Source: an uncultured Bartonella sp. (GTDB lineage Bacteria; Pseudomonadota; Alphaproteobacteria; Rhizobiales; Rhizobiaceae). From it: 64,000 nucleotides of DNA. Under the pieces are notes generated by a model that saw only the letters and a list, made by a program, of their open reading frames with translations, was not told where the DNA came from and did no database searches. This document shows, one piece after another, positions 10,101-18,660 of this stretch; the stretch's first letter is position 1, and each line of letters opens with the position of its first letter. The stretch is from assembly GCA_946478665.1 (NCBI GenBank), contig CAMLCZ010000003.1, positions 217,949 through 281,948 on the forward strand, given 5' to 3'. The position numbers and the translations under genes were made by a program.

Positions 10101-13100
10101 ATACCAGCGCTACAGCTGTTCTAATACCAGAACCATTGCCGAGAACATCAATGGTTGCTTGTTTAAAAGCAATTTGCGCTGCAAAATTGACATCATCGGA
10201 AACAATGTTGTTTTCAATACCATTGCCGGTGCCATTTGCATCCAAGGTAATTTTATCAACACCAAGCACAACACCTTTCGCGTCTGATGCTAATAATACA
10301 CCATGAGCACTGCCGGCGACCGATATTTCACCTTCACTGCCCATTGCATTTAAAAAGCCATTCTTTTCAAGGTATATACCTGCAGTACCGTCTTCCACCG
10401 TGATAATGCTGTTATTGACCACATTGGCCGAGGTATCTTTACCAGCTATCCCTTCAACATGAAGACCGGTGCCGTTTGCAATAGTAATATCGGCCTTGTT
10501 TTCCAGCCGTCCACCTTCAATAACATGAATACCTGTAGCATTAATGCCATTGGTCATGTTGATAACGCCTTCATTAACAAGAAGGGCGCTATTGCGCGTT
10601 ATAAAGCCAGTAACATCTTTGGCGTTGGTATCTATTTTTGCAAAGTTATGAAGCTCTGTAAGGGAATCTTCCTCTGTTGTATAGCTCCAATCCAGCTGGT
10701 GGTAGCGACCGTCGACGACACCGCCAATAGCACCATCACCTTCAAGAAATATTTGCCGATCCTCATCATCCTTATCGCTGATCTGACCATAAGCACCACC
10801 ATTGATAAATACGCCAATCGCGCCATGACCATCGACCGCCAATCGTGCATCTTTGGTAAGTATTTTTGTTTGTGTCCCATCAGATGCACGGCCAGCACCT
10901 TCCAGAATAATGCTTCTATCGGCGGATGCTTTTAATTGTTCACCATCACCATAAAATTCCGCTCCGCCATCAATACGGAAAAGAGAAGAATCCTTGGTGT
11001 TAACACTCATGTTTTTGGTGCTGTTTATGATACCGCTTTTAGTACCATAAACATAAAAGCCAATTTGTCTTTCACCATCCAAAAATTCTGGATTGGCGGA
11101 ATCTGTTATCTGGGCAATACCACCATTTTTAACATAAACACCAACAGCACCATCACCAGTAAGCTTGATGCGTCCGTCAATTTTGGCGCGTGCAAAATGC
11201 GTGTCATCAGTGCGCCCATCAACCCAGACGCCGTAATTTCGCACCAATTTTTCTGCCTGCGCCGAGCCAGAAACGGTAATGACACTGTTTTCTGTCAATG
11301 TGATAAAGGCATCTTTTTGCGCCTCTTTCGTCGACAAAACATAAACGCCAACGCCATTGGTACCATTCAAAAAGATGGAGCCGTTGTTTATAACTTTATT
11401 TTGAATGCCGTTATCTCTTGCGACCAAGCCATAATTGCGAGCCCCTATGGTTCCCATCGTTTTTATCGTGTCGCCATTCAATATGATGCTACCATTATTG
11501 ATAAGCTGAAGGGCACTTGTGTCATCAACAGCAACCATGGCAACAGCATTTTGCATTTTTGATCCAACAATAATCTTGCCGTCATTGGTTGCCGTGGCAT
11601 TATTATCGACCAAAATACCGTAAAATCCGGTATTGTTGGCGTTACTTGTATCAGAAACACTTTCAGGATCAGACGGATTATATTGGGCGGCACGACCAAT
11701 ATAAATTGTACCATTTTCTGAGTTTAAAAATGTCGTGTACTTGCCACTGGCAAAAGCACCAATATTACGGCCGTTAAGTCCATCATTGTTGATACCCAGA
11801 TTAACCACGCCGTTATTTACGCCATGGCCAACACTATAAAGATAAAAACCATTGCTGTAAGCCAAATTCAATTCGGACTGTCGGTTGATGGAAACATTGA
11901 TGATGCCATTATTGGTGGCCGTGCCACCATAAAACGCCTCAAAACCTGAACCATAGTAAAATTCATCAGTGTTATCCACTGTGGTATCATGGATATATGA
12001 CTCACGAAAACCAGCATTGATAACACCATTATTGATAGCGGTTGAATGGTTCCCTGAAAGATCATCAGAGCCAAGAATAACTGTTGAATTGCCGTGTGCG
12101 GAAACGATTGCACCATTTTCAATCTCGACACTGCTACCACCTTCGGCAACAAGTGCACCAGAATATTTGGAGACATCGAATTTTACATCGATTTGTGCAC
12201 CCGATTTGACGATAACTTTACCGCCATTGCTGGCATACATTGCGCGTGTATCACCGGGATCTTCATAAATCTCGTCTGTTGTCGAAATATTGGATCCAGG
12301 ACCAGCAACATGAATCGTATCAACTGGTGGCTGCGCAACTGAAAAAGCAGCATTATACTGGTCTTGCGTTTTTAGTGAGGGGTATTTCGGATCTTTTAAC
12401 GCACTTACCAGTTCAGAATTATAATTCATCAAATCTTGAACCGAAGATAATTGACGTGTCTCACCTTTATAGTCAACGAAGCTATAAGGAAATCTGGGAA
12501 CATCAATTGATGTTACTTTATTTTCTTTTTTCAGCTGATAGGCGCGCGATTCAAACGAGTTTTTAGAATGCCATTCTACAACACTATTCTGACCATCAGC
12601 CCATGTTAAATTCGAGTTTTTTAATGCAAAATAGGTTGTTTGTGGCGCGCCATAAGGATTGTTACCTTTAAAATCATCAAATTTGACATCGATATGTGCA
12701 CCGTTTGATGCTTTGCCAAAACCAGCACTGATATATTGGTCATTACCAACAGCTTGGGCTTTAAGAACTTTTGCGTTCCCCCAATCTGATGTTGTAAAAG
12801 ATGTATTGGTATAGACATTGACTGTATATGATTGCCCACCGGCATCAACCAACGGTATAATTCCATTGCGCGAGCCGATATCCAATTTCGTTTTACCGTT
12901 GACACTTGGGTCAAGGTTACCAAGCCTATCCACCCCACTAATGCCAGATGTGCCATGTTTTATAACCGATAAGTCACCGTTTAATGTCAGTGTCGTGCCC
13001 GCACCATCAGCCAATGCGGAACCTACGTAATGGTCGCTATATTGCGGATTAAATGTTGCATCGCTAACAGTGCAGCTATCATCTATAGGGGCTGTTCCGC

Positions 13101-13281
13101 CGCTCCAATCGGTGCCTACGTTACATGCCGAGCCTGCGTAAAGTTTGGTAATACAAACACTTGAAAGTAGTAAAGCAGAAGATGTTACGAAAATAGATTT
13201 TTTAAGATTGGATTTTCCAAAAGAAAATACAGAGCCAATTTTACCGAAATTGCAGAAATTTTCTGTATTTTTACTGCTCAT
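7162..13281 (-). CDS. large autotransporter (type Va secretion), pertactin-like passenger and beta-barrel
   Basis: A 2039-residue secreted protein. The N-terminus has an extended signal sequence: ~27 polar residues, then a Lys-containing n-region, a hydrophobic core and an Ala-Gly cleavage site near residue 49. A long passenger of Asn/Gly/Asp-rich beta-helix-like repeats follows ('INNGSI', 'NDGKI', 'GAIGV' motifs). Then comes a 10-residue repeat linker (DNA about 8320-8690), a His/Asp-rich segment, and a C-terminal autotransporter barrel of ~265 residues (about 7162-7990) that ends in Lys-Phe, the usual outer-membrane signature. The ATG at 13281 is chosen because an AAGGGGG Shine-Dalgarno precedes it by ~9 bases; the frame is open to 13350 only because of a 21-bp duplication. 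Adhesion or host-cell interaction is likely but not shown. Confidence 0.9.
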   Translation of the reverse strand: MSSKNTENFCNFGKIGSVFSFGKSNLKKSIFVTSSALLLSSVCITKLYAGSACNVGTDWSGGTAPIDDSCTVSDATFNPQYSDHYVGSALADGAGTTLTLNGDLSVIKHGTSGISGVDRLGNLDPSVNGKTKLDIGSRNGIIPLVDAGGQSYTVNVYTNTSFTTSDWGNAKVLKAQAVGNDQYISAGFGKASNGAHIDVKFDDFKGNNPYGAPQTTYFALKNSNLTWADGQNSVVEWHSKNSFESRAYQLKKENKVTSIDVPRFPYSFVDYKGETRQLSSVQDLMNYNSELVSALKDPKYPSLKTQDQYNAAFSVAQPPVDTIHVAGPGSNISTTDEIYEDPGDTRAMYASNGGKVIVKSGAQIDVKFDVSKYSGALVAEGGSSVEIENGAIVSAHGNSTVILGSDDLSGNHSTAINNGVINAGFRESYIHDTTVDNTDEFYYGSGFEAFYGGTATNNGIINVSINRQSELNLAYSNGFYLYSVGHGVNNGVVNLGINNDGLNGRNIGAFASGKYTTFLNSENGTIYIGRAAQYNPSDPESVSDTSNANNTGFYGILVDNNATATNDGKIIVGSKMQNAVAMVAVDDTSALQLINNGSIILNGDTIKTMGTIGARNYGLVARDNGIQNKVINNGSIFLNGTNGVGVYVLSTKEAQKDAFITLTENSVITVSGSAQAEKLVRNYGVWVDGRTDDTHFARAKIDGRIKLTGDGAVGVYVKNGGIAQITDSANPEFLDGERQIGFYVYGTKSGIINSTKNMSVNTKDSSLFRIDGGAEFYGDGEQLKASADRSIILEGAGRASDGTQTKILTKDARLAVDGHGAIGVFINGGAYGQISDKDDEDRQIFLEGDGAIGGVVDGRYHQLDWSYTTEEDSLTELHNFAKIDTNAKDVTGFITRNSALLVNEGVINMTNGINATGIHVIEGGRLENKADITIANGTGLHVEGIAGKDTSANVVNNSIITVEDGTAGIYLEKNGFLNAMGSEGEISVAGSAHGVLLASDAKGVVLGVDKITLDANGTGNGIENNIVSDDVNFAAQIAFKQATIDVLGNGSGIRTAVALVSQYLDQNNTTQDSNVTINVGANGVGYDFRNAQLTDAVLNSNTTIGRGYTVNVSDHATGLRTYTTGEVTNLATVTMESNATGTAWLTGTASKVQNAGTLQAKGDDALLVDLSNRPQDAATGTTFINAGNILANKAENLAVKGSNQGDHFIFSDAASKIRGHVQAGNGADQLIWSGGTWEGGFDMGGGDGDQATIAGPVDTTNFKYAFAGSGHDNKLTLSNIAVSGGSFSNGYNLTRIAPEGSGVDFGNNWREINIDNGTKLTLTNDLTSQDSLDVNIKAGSTLVVDNNAYVGTNGHATIFSTQDSSSATVKLNNSGLIDMSASGNNVFTERLIIKGDYHSDGGAIRLNTDLAGDGAASDQLVIDGGKVTGTTTLYINGDIATMASQITKLEGIKVVDAQNGATTAADSFVIGTGWGRGYKRDDGIVAVAGSDTAYAYLLYRGSPRTDGKNDIYNDDQIASDWYLRSGEFIDDTDKKPTDPDNGKDKPGDNTGDKDKPGGDTGDQNKPGDDTGDKDKPSGNNSDQNKPGGDTGDQNKPGDNTGDKDKPSGDTSDQNEPGDDTGDKNKPGDDTGDKNKPSGNNSDKNKPSSDTGKQEKPHDHDKADDDHSHDNGHSDNHETNVTEDHNKDNITNNPTTEPVNNHPKKPFYGPSTPLYEAYPQVLLNLNRLSTLQQRVGNRIWADGSQVSNDLATSDQANALIEHRGFWGRMEGSTGKVTPNHSPTEQNYDLDLWRMQAGVDGLLKETNQGSWIGSVSGHYGKAEADIKSDDGHGKVETTGYGIGAAATWYGYNGTYVDLQSQATWYETDFNSKTYSQSDTKDQNGFGYALSVETGHRLEINNGWSVTPQVQLVFSSVDFDTFRDGLDTRVSLIDGDSLEGRGGIAINNNRSWKADNGDIRRLSLYGITNLYYEFLDGTKVDVSGTSFRNENKDLSGGLGFGSSYNWNNDAWSLYGEANVRSAFKKASDNYSFNGTIGLRAKF
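8320..8690 (-). repeat. 30-bp imperfect tandem repeat coding a Lys/Pro/Gly/Asp linker
   Basis: About a dozen 30-bp units inside the autotransporter gene encode decapeptides of the form KPGDDTGDKD / KPSGNNSDQN. The units differ at a few fixed positions (D/G/N, K/Q). They lie between passenger and beta-barrel and give a flexible, charged spacer. Limits of the array are approximate. Confidence 0.85.
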
Positions 13282-13795
13282 TATAGGCGACCCCCTTAGA
13301 AAAACTGGACGAAGTGAATTAAGCTTCAAATAAAGTGAATTAAGCTTCAAATAAGCAGAAATATTTCCAACAACCCCAATATATCGTTCAGAAACCGTTC
13401 TTCTACCCGATGATATATAATGTTATAAACGAATTACTCTTTATAACAGAACTTGTATTCGACTTTTAACCTTTATTTACGACAATAAATTTATGTGTTT
13501 TGGGTAGCATAACAGCTCATGTTGGGTCAATAAAGTAAATTAGAATATTTTAACTTTTATTTATAAAAGAAAAATAATTTTAAGTTCTTGTTGAGCTATT
13601 TTATGAATATAATTTTTTATTAAAAATATTATATTGAGTATTAGTGAAGCTTAGATACAATTAAAACCTTGAATGGCATAAAAAATTTTATCTGAGAAGT
13701 TTCTATAGATTAAAAAAACGGGATAGATTTCGATAATACTCAAATTGCGTAAAAATTATTCGTGAAAAAATGTATAGTGCGCCAGTTAACTTCAC
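13282..13795. other. 514-bp AT-rich gap upstream of the autotransporter
   Basis: The stretch holds the autotransporter leader and promoter (minus strand) and the region after the histidine kinase stop. The tandem 21-bp repeat at 13312-13353 is the only distinct element seen. No gene is supported. Confidence 0.6.
13312..13353. repeat. perfect 21-bp tandem duplication in the autotransporter leader
   Basis: Two identical copies of AAGTGAATTAAGCTTCAAAT plus A lie back to back (13312-13332 and 13333-13353), each with an internal AAGCTT palindrome. The duplication lies 31-72 bp upstream of the chosen autotransporter start. Confidence 0.9.
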
Positions 13796-15127
13796 TCACA
13801 TATCGATATTGACTTGAAAACCACGGTCACTTCTATCTCTGGGCGACAAATAAGTAATTTTTATCGGCATTGTTTTTGCAAGTGCTTCCACAATTGATAA
13901 TCCGAGTCCCGAACCATCTTTATGATTATCACCACTATAAAAGCGTTGGCTAATGTATTTCAGTTGTTTTTCGTTAAGAACAGGACAATCATTGGCAATG
14001 ATGATACTATTTTTGTTGATAAGAATGTCTATTATTGATGAGTCTGTACTGTAATTAAGGGCATTTTCTAATAAATTGCGTATTATAATGCCAAAAGCAT
14101 CGCCGTTAAGGTGTTTTTCAAGTGTTGTAACTTGATAATCAGCCTGAATACGACGTTCCGTTGAACTGGAACAGGCAAAATCATCAATAACAGTTTTAAT
14201 ATAAGGTATCAGATCAACCAAAATTTCACTAGTGCCCAATTGCACGTCCGCTCGTGCAAGTTGCAGGAATTTTTCACTTAAACGCCGCAGACGTTGAAGG
14301 GCGCTTTCCACTTCTTTTGCGCGCTCGTGATAGGCTTGAGGGACTTGCTCCATAAGAATTTGTGTGTGCGCTAAGGCCGCAGCAATTGGTGTGCGTATTT
14401 CATGCGCGCTGTTTGAAGTAAATGAACGTTCAGCTTCCAATGCCGCTTTTAGCTTTGCAAGCAAACTATTGACCGAACTAATAATTGGCAGAAATTCATC
14501 TGGCATGGCTGTGCTTGCGATCGGTTGCATATTTCCGGTATCTTTTTCGGAAATATTATTGCTTAATTTCTTAATAGGGCGAAGTTGTCTGGTTAGAACA
14601 AACCCTATAGCAACCACGCTTAAGGGGATAAGCAATAATGCTGAAATAAGCATTGCGCTCATTGCTTCACGCACGGCTTCACGCCGTTCAGAAAGGCGAT
14701 CGGCAACCTGTATGACATAATCTCCGTTTTGGCTGACGAGAGAATAGACGCGCCATTTCCTTGTCTTGAAGAAACCCGTTTCCAGTGGCGCACCATAGGG
14801 GTTTAATGGGGCATCTTCGGAGCGCATAACCATTTTGCCATTTTTATCCAAAACTTGGTAGGTGGTATATTCAGCGGGTGTATTATGGTTATCTGTTTTG
14901 ATTAGAAGATTGGAGTCAGGATCCTTTTTTTGAATATCCTCAAGGGTTAGTGGCAATAGCCGCTCCGCAGTGACCTGCAATGTTCCATCAAAGGACTCGC
15001 CATATTCTTCATACATGGCCAAGGCCGCCATGCCACAAGCAACAATCCAGAAGATCAAATTCATACATGTGACAGAAATAATAAGCTTTCGCGTTAGACT
15101 ATTACTGCGAGCCCATTTTATCAGCAT
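13796..15127 (-). CDS. sensor histidine kinase (PmrB/QseC-like)
   Basis: A 443-residue membrane kinase. Two hydrophobic segments (residues ~15-38 and ~158-178) enclose a ~120-residue periplasmic sensor part. A HAMP-like linker follows, then the HisKA box with phosphoacceptor His242 in 'SAHEIRTP', an N box 'NLLENALNYS' and a G box 'DGSGLGLSIVEAL'. The ATG lies within the end of the response regulator gene (overlap ATGCTGA), so the two are translationally coupled. It is the last gene of the PAP2-eptA-regulator-kinase operon. By family analogy it would sense metal ions, cationic peptides or pH and control lipid A modification; the signal is not readable from sequence. Confidence 0.9.
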   Translation of the reverse strand: MLIKWARSNSLTRKLIISVTCMNLIFWIVACGMAALAMYEEYGESFDGTLQVTAERLLPLTLEDIQKKDPDSNLLIKTDNHNTPAEYTTYQVLDKNGKMVMRSEDAPLNPYGAPLETGFFKTRKWRVYSLVSQNGDYVIQVADRLSERREAVREAMSAMLISALLLIPLSVVAIGFVLTRQLRPIKKLSNNISEKDTGNMQPIASTAMPDEFLPIISSVNSLLAKLKAALEAERSFTSNSAHEIRTPIAAALAHTQILMEQVPQAYHERAKEVESALQRLRRLSEKFLQLARADVQLGTSEILVDLIPYIKTVIDDFACSSSTERRIQADYQVTTLEKHLNGDAFGIIIRNLLENALNYSTDSSIIDILINKNSIIIANDCPVLNEKQLKYISQRFYSGDNHKDGSGLGLSIVEALAKTMPIKITYLSPRDRSDRGFQVNIDM

Positions 15128-15774
15128 AAACTATATCCTCGACCATGATATGTCTTAATACGGTCTTTGCCAATTTTCTTTCTTAGCCGACTTATATAAA
15201 CTTCAACCGTGTTGCTTTCGATTTCAGAACCAAAGGCGTAAATAGTATCTTCAATCTGAGATTTTGTAACCAGCATATTGGGGTGGCTTGCCATATATTC
15301 AACAATCGCCCATTCACGGCTGCTCAGCTCAATTTCCTTATCTTGTATGAAAATACGTTTGTTGCTGATGTCAATCGTCATATCACCAAGAACAACATCG
15401 GATTTCCCCTGACCAATGATGCGTCGTGTAACAGCCCCCATGCGTGCCGTTAATTCAAACAGGTCAAAAGGTTTCACAAGATAATCATCAGCGCCGCAGT
15501 TTAGTCCTTCTATGCGCTCACTGACCTGATCATGCGCAGTTAAAATAACGACAGGGGTTAAGATATTTTTAGCGCGGATTGTTTTTAAAAAATCAAGGCC
15601 ATTGCCATCCGGAAGGCGAAGGTCAAGCAGAATAAAATTATAGTCTATTGTTTCAACAGACGCAAAAGCATCGTCCAATGTCTCCGCCCAATCAACAGCG
15701 TTATTCTGGTTAACAATATGGTCGCGTACAGCGCGTCCCAACGACGTGTCATCCTCAACCAGTAAAACACGCAT
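15121..15774 (-). CDS. OmpR/PhoB-family response regulator (PmrA/QseB-like)
   Basis: A 217-residue two-domain regulator. The receiver domain starts 'MRVLLVEDD' with acidic pocket Asp8/Asp9, phosphoacceptor Asp51 in 'LLDLRLPDG', the Thr in 'ILTAHD', and the Lys in 'LVKPFDLFEL'. A winged-helix DNA-binding domain occupies the second half, with 'LSSREWAIVEYM' and the C-terminal 'HGRGYSL' wing. The ATG at 15774 is used because its A is the last base of the eptA stop codon (TAATG), a common coupling arrangement, and because the receiver domain starts there. The next gene is the partner kinase. The operon context points to envelope or lipid A control. Confidence 0.93.
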   Translation of the reverse strand: MRVLLVEDDTSLGRAVRDHIVNQNNAVDWAETLDDAFASVETIDYNFILLDLRLPDGNGLDFLKTIRAKNILTPVVILTAHDQVSERIEGLNCGADDYLVKPFDLFELTARMGAVTRRIIGQGKSDVVLGDMTIDISNKRIFIQDKEIELSSREWAIVEYMASHPNMLVTKSQIEDTIYAFGSEIESNTVEVYISRLRKKIGKDRIKTYHGRGYSLC

Positions 15775-17423
15775 TATTGATTTTCTCTGCCCAAAGAATT
15801 GCCTTGGCAAGGTTTGAAAATGTCAAGTTTCTCATCTTTCAATGCAGTTGTAACATTCATCATTGTTAATACAGAGGGAAACAGATTGTCGTGCGACATA
15901 GGTTCAATACCTGCATTATGTTTGATACAACTCAGGTCAGTCGCCATTGTTTGGGCAAAAGGTTGTGACATCCATAAAATAAATGGAATGTGGGTTTGTT
16001 CGGAAGGTGCCATAGAATAGGGCATACCATGTAGATATAAGCCATTTTCTCCCAAAGATTCACCATGGTCGGACATATAAATCATTGCGCTATCAAATTT
16101 GCCTTCACGCGCTTTCAATTTATCAATAATGGCACTCAAAAAATAATCGGTGTAAAGGATACTATTGTCATAGGCATTGCGGATTTCCTCTGGCTTGCAA
16201 TCACTGAATACGGCAGCCCGACAATCTGGCTTGAAATGACGGAATTCTTCAGGATAGCGTTCATAATAGGCTGGTCCATGGCTACCCAATTGATGGATAA
16301 AAAGCACACTGTCTTCCTTTACACCATCGAGCCAACTATCAAGTTTGTCCAACATAATGCCATCATGGCATTCACCATCGATACAAAATTGTGGGTCTTT
16401 ACTGCCATAAAAAGATAGGGTTTTAACGCGGTCAGAAACACCTTTGCTTCCGGTATTGTTTTCCCACCATTCTACATCAATGCCAGCTGTTTTAAGAATG
16501 TCGGGAAGGCTGCTTGTCGAAACAGCTTTTACAATTGTAAAATCCCGTTTTGGAAAGGGTGAAAACATACATGGTAAGGATTGGGCTGTTGCGGTTCCGC
16601 AGCTTATTGTATTCGGAAAATAAATAACATCACGTTTTTTCAATTCCGGATTTGTTTCTTTCTCATACCCTTGCAAAGAAAAATCGGCGGCTCTTGCCGT
16701 TTCACCAGCAACAACAATTGTCACACGCGGGCGGGCATTGTGTTGTGACAACGGATTTTTTTTCGCGTCTAGACCAACCTGTTTGAAGACCTGCGATTTA
16801 TCATGGTGACTTCTAATCACATATTTGACCACATTGCCGATCGGTAAAATTGGATTAACAATACGTATAAGCTCATGATGCTCGCGGACTGTTGAAATAA
16901 GCTGACGGGACGAAATAAGCGTACAAAACACAGCTATCATCAGACATGGTACAATAACGGAAAGATTGAATAATACCTTTTTGATAAAGTTCCGGTGTCT
17001 GATACGAACCCATATAATCAATAGGCTTGGTATAATACCTGTAACAAGAATATGGATAATAAAACCGGAAGTCATCAAATTGGATGCTTCAGCCGATGTT
17101 GTTTCAAAAGCATTGGCCACCATGTTTTTGTCGATAATGGTGCCAAACTGATCGGTAAACCAACTTGCTATACTACCGGATACTATAAAAATAATGAAAA
17201 TCGGCTTGATAAGGTATTTTACCGAAACCGTTACAGTCATTGCAATAAATATGCAGGTAAGACCGATAATAACCGCGGCAATGGGGGCATAGTCATAATG
17301 GAATGCCTGTAAAACATGCACCCAGAATGTCTTGTTAAAAACAGCAATGAGGTAAATGGCAACAATGATTGATAGAGCCATGCTACTGATGGACGGGCGA
17401 TGCTTTAGAAGAGATTTCATCAT
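15774..17423 (-). CDS. eptA: lipid A phosphoethanolamine transferase, EptA/MCR family
   Basis: A 549-residue inner-membrane enzyme with five N-terminal membrane segments (within residues ~15-170) and a periplasmic alkaline-phosphatase-fold domain. The zinc site is visible as Glu241 in 'AGETARAADFSLQGYE', Asp452 and His453 in 'YMSDHGESLGENG'; the nucleophile is expected to be Thr277 in 'SCGTATAQSLPCMFS'. His382 in 'GSHGPAYYERYP' is also conserved. Paired Cys residues around 275-285, 347-352 and 401-409 suit the family disulfides. It adds phosphoethanolamine to lipid A phosphate or another envelope glycan, which lowers negative charge. It follows the PAP2 gene by 9 bp and overlaps the response regulator start by one base. 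Confidence 0.92.
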   Translation of the reverse strand: MMKSLLKHRPSISSMALSIIVAIYLIAVFNKTFWVHVLQAFHYDYAPIAAVIIGLTCIFIAMTVTVSVKYLIKPIFIIFIVSGSIASWFTDQFGTIIDKNMVANAFETTSAEASNLMTSGFIIHILVTGIIPSLLIIWVRIRHRNFIKKVLFNLSVIVPCLMIAVFCTLISSRQLISTVREHHELIRIVNPILPIGNVVKYVIRSHHDKSQVFKQVGLDAKKNPLSQHNARPRVTIVVAGETARAADFSLQGYEKETNPELKKRDVIYFPNTISCGTATAQSLPCMFSPFPKRDFTIVKAVSTSSLPDILKTAGIDVEWWENNTGSKGVSDRVKTLSFYGSKDPQFCIDGECHDGIMLDKLDSWLDGVKEDSVLFIHQLGSHGPAYYERYPEEFRHFKPDCRAAVFSDCKPEEIRNAYDNSILYTDYFLSAIIDKLKAREGKFDSAMIYMSDHGESLGENGLYLHGMPYSMAPSEQTHIPFILWMSQPFAQTMATDLSCIKHNAGIEPMSHDNLFPSVLTMMNVTTALKDEKLDIFKPCQGNSLGRENQ

Positions 17424-17432
17424 ATAGGGGGC

Positions 17433-18215
17433 TCACATCGGTAAAGGGATAATGGAAGAAAAGGGTTTTACATATTGCAATGAAAATTTTTCACATGAAT
17501 TCCTTGGATTAGGGAGTGTTCCCAACTTTGACATTTCTATTTTTACAGCTTTAACATCATTCTGGAAAGCTGAAAGTTGATTTAAACGGTCTATTATTTT
17601 TGCCGAATAATCTTCTGTAACTTCTACAGCACTTAGACTGTGAACGCCACAGATAACGCGGCTTTCAGCAAAGCTGCGCGCATGGGCAAAAATTTCACTA
17701 CGTTGTTCAGGAAAAAATATGACCAATAGCCTCGCTACTGTCCAACCACGCATAGCATGTCCAGACGGGTAATCATAGCCGCGGGCGGGTTCGCACGTTG
17801 CGCCGCTATATAATTTGAATGGCCGTTCTACCTTAAAAATCTTTTTCGATTTTAGAGCGAGTTTTTCCGTGTCTATTGCTGTCTTTTGCAATAATTTTGA
17901 AAAAGCGGGCAACTCTTTCAAAACCAAATGACGTCGTGCTGCGCAGCTAAAGCCTTCAACAATATCGTCATCTGTCGCTGTTGCATCAATAATCGCTTGT
18001 TGCCAACGCGCATTATTTTTTTGGCTACGTGTTTCCAAGAATACCTCTTTGTCACGTTTCTGTTCGATACTATTTAAGGTTGGAGGCGCAATCGAAAGCA
18101 TCATATGCATTTTTCCTAAACGGTTTAGGTAACCCTTTCCACCGAGGTAATAACCGCTGCAAAACAATACCGCACAGATCAACACAGTAATATTGAGCTT
18201 TTTCATATGACGCAT
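17433..18215 (-). CDS. PAP2-superfamily protein, class A acid phosphatase-like, catalytic Asp replaced
   Basis: A 260-residue exported or membrane-anchored protein with a hydrophobic N-terminus right after 'MRHMKK'. The phosphatase signature KX6RP is present ('KKIFKVERP'), as is 'YPSGHAMRGW' (PSGH). The third block reads 'SRVICGVHSLSAVE': SRX5H is intact but the residue that should be the Asp of HX3D is Ala. In class A acid phosphatases this Asp supports the nucleophilic His, so activity may be low, altered or lost. The ATG at 18215 is preferred over an upstream one (18254) because GGAG lies 7 bases before it. It heads the operon with eptA and the two-component pair, so a role in handling lipid or lipid A phosphate is inferred. 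Confidence 0.82.
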   Translation of the reverse strand: MRHMKKLNITVLICAVLFCSGYYLGGKGYLNRLGKMHMMLSIAPPTLNSIEQKRDKEVFLETRSQKNNARWQQAIIDATATDDDIVEGFSCAARRHLVLKELPAFSKLLQKTAIDTEKLALKSKKIFKVERPFKLYSGATCEPARGYDYPSGHAMRGWTVARLLVIFFPEQRSEIFAHARSFAESRVICGVHSLSAVEVTEDYSAKIIDRLNQLSAFQNDVKAVKIEMSKLGTLPNPRNSCEKFSLQYVKPFSSIIPLPM

Positions 18216-18660
18216 TCGCAGACTCCAAATGTCTGCGGGTACGTTTAAAATCAAAAACTGACAGTATCCTGAAAGAGTAAAAAACTCAGATCATAATGAA
18301 TAATCACATGATAACACACATAAATTTTTAATAATGATGAGAAGAACTCCAATAATTAAACCAATTTACATAAAAATGGTCAGCAATAAGAAAGGTAAAA
18401 ATAAAATATAGTATTGATTATTTAAAAGTTTATAAGATTTTTTAAAAAGATTTATTGTGTGTGAAATAAAATGTCAATTCAGTGTAATTGTGCTTTTTGG
18501 TTCAATAAAAATGCATAAAATCGTTCTATAACTTTGATAATTTACACCAGACGATCAAATATTGTTGCTTTTGCCATTGTAGTGATTGACTTGTTGGCCA
18601 AGTTGGACATTCTCTCCCTAGTTCATAATGCTAAACAGAAATACCATGGAGAATAATGAG
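18216..18660. other. divergent promoter region between PAP2-eptA operon and proY-like gene
   Basis: A 445-bp AT-rich stretch that must hold promoters facing both ways. A short hairpin GAGTAAAAAACTC lies near 18275 and a TTGGCCAA palindrome near 18594. No gene is supported. No clear PmrA-type direct repeat was found by eye. Confidence 0.5.

Noticed and set aside
10459..11562. Plus-strand open frames of 158 and 208 codons inside the autotransporter gene
   Set aside because: They lie wholly antisense to the passenger and show no protein-like features.
17433..18254. Lipid A 1-phosphatase LpxE as the name for the PAP2 protein
   Set aside because: LpxE has several membrane spans; this protein has only an N-terminal hydrophobic segment and class A acid phosphatase motifs.
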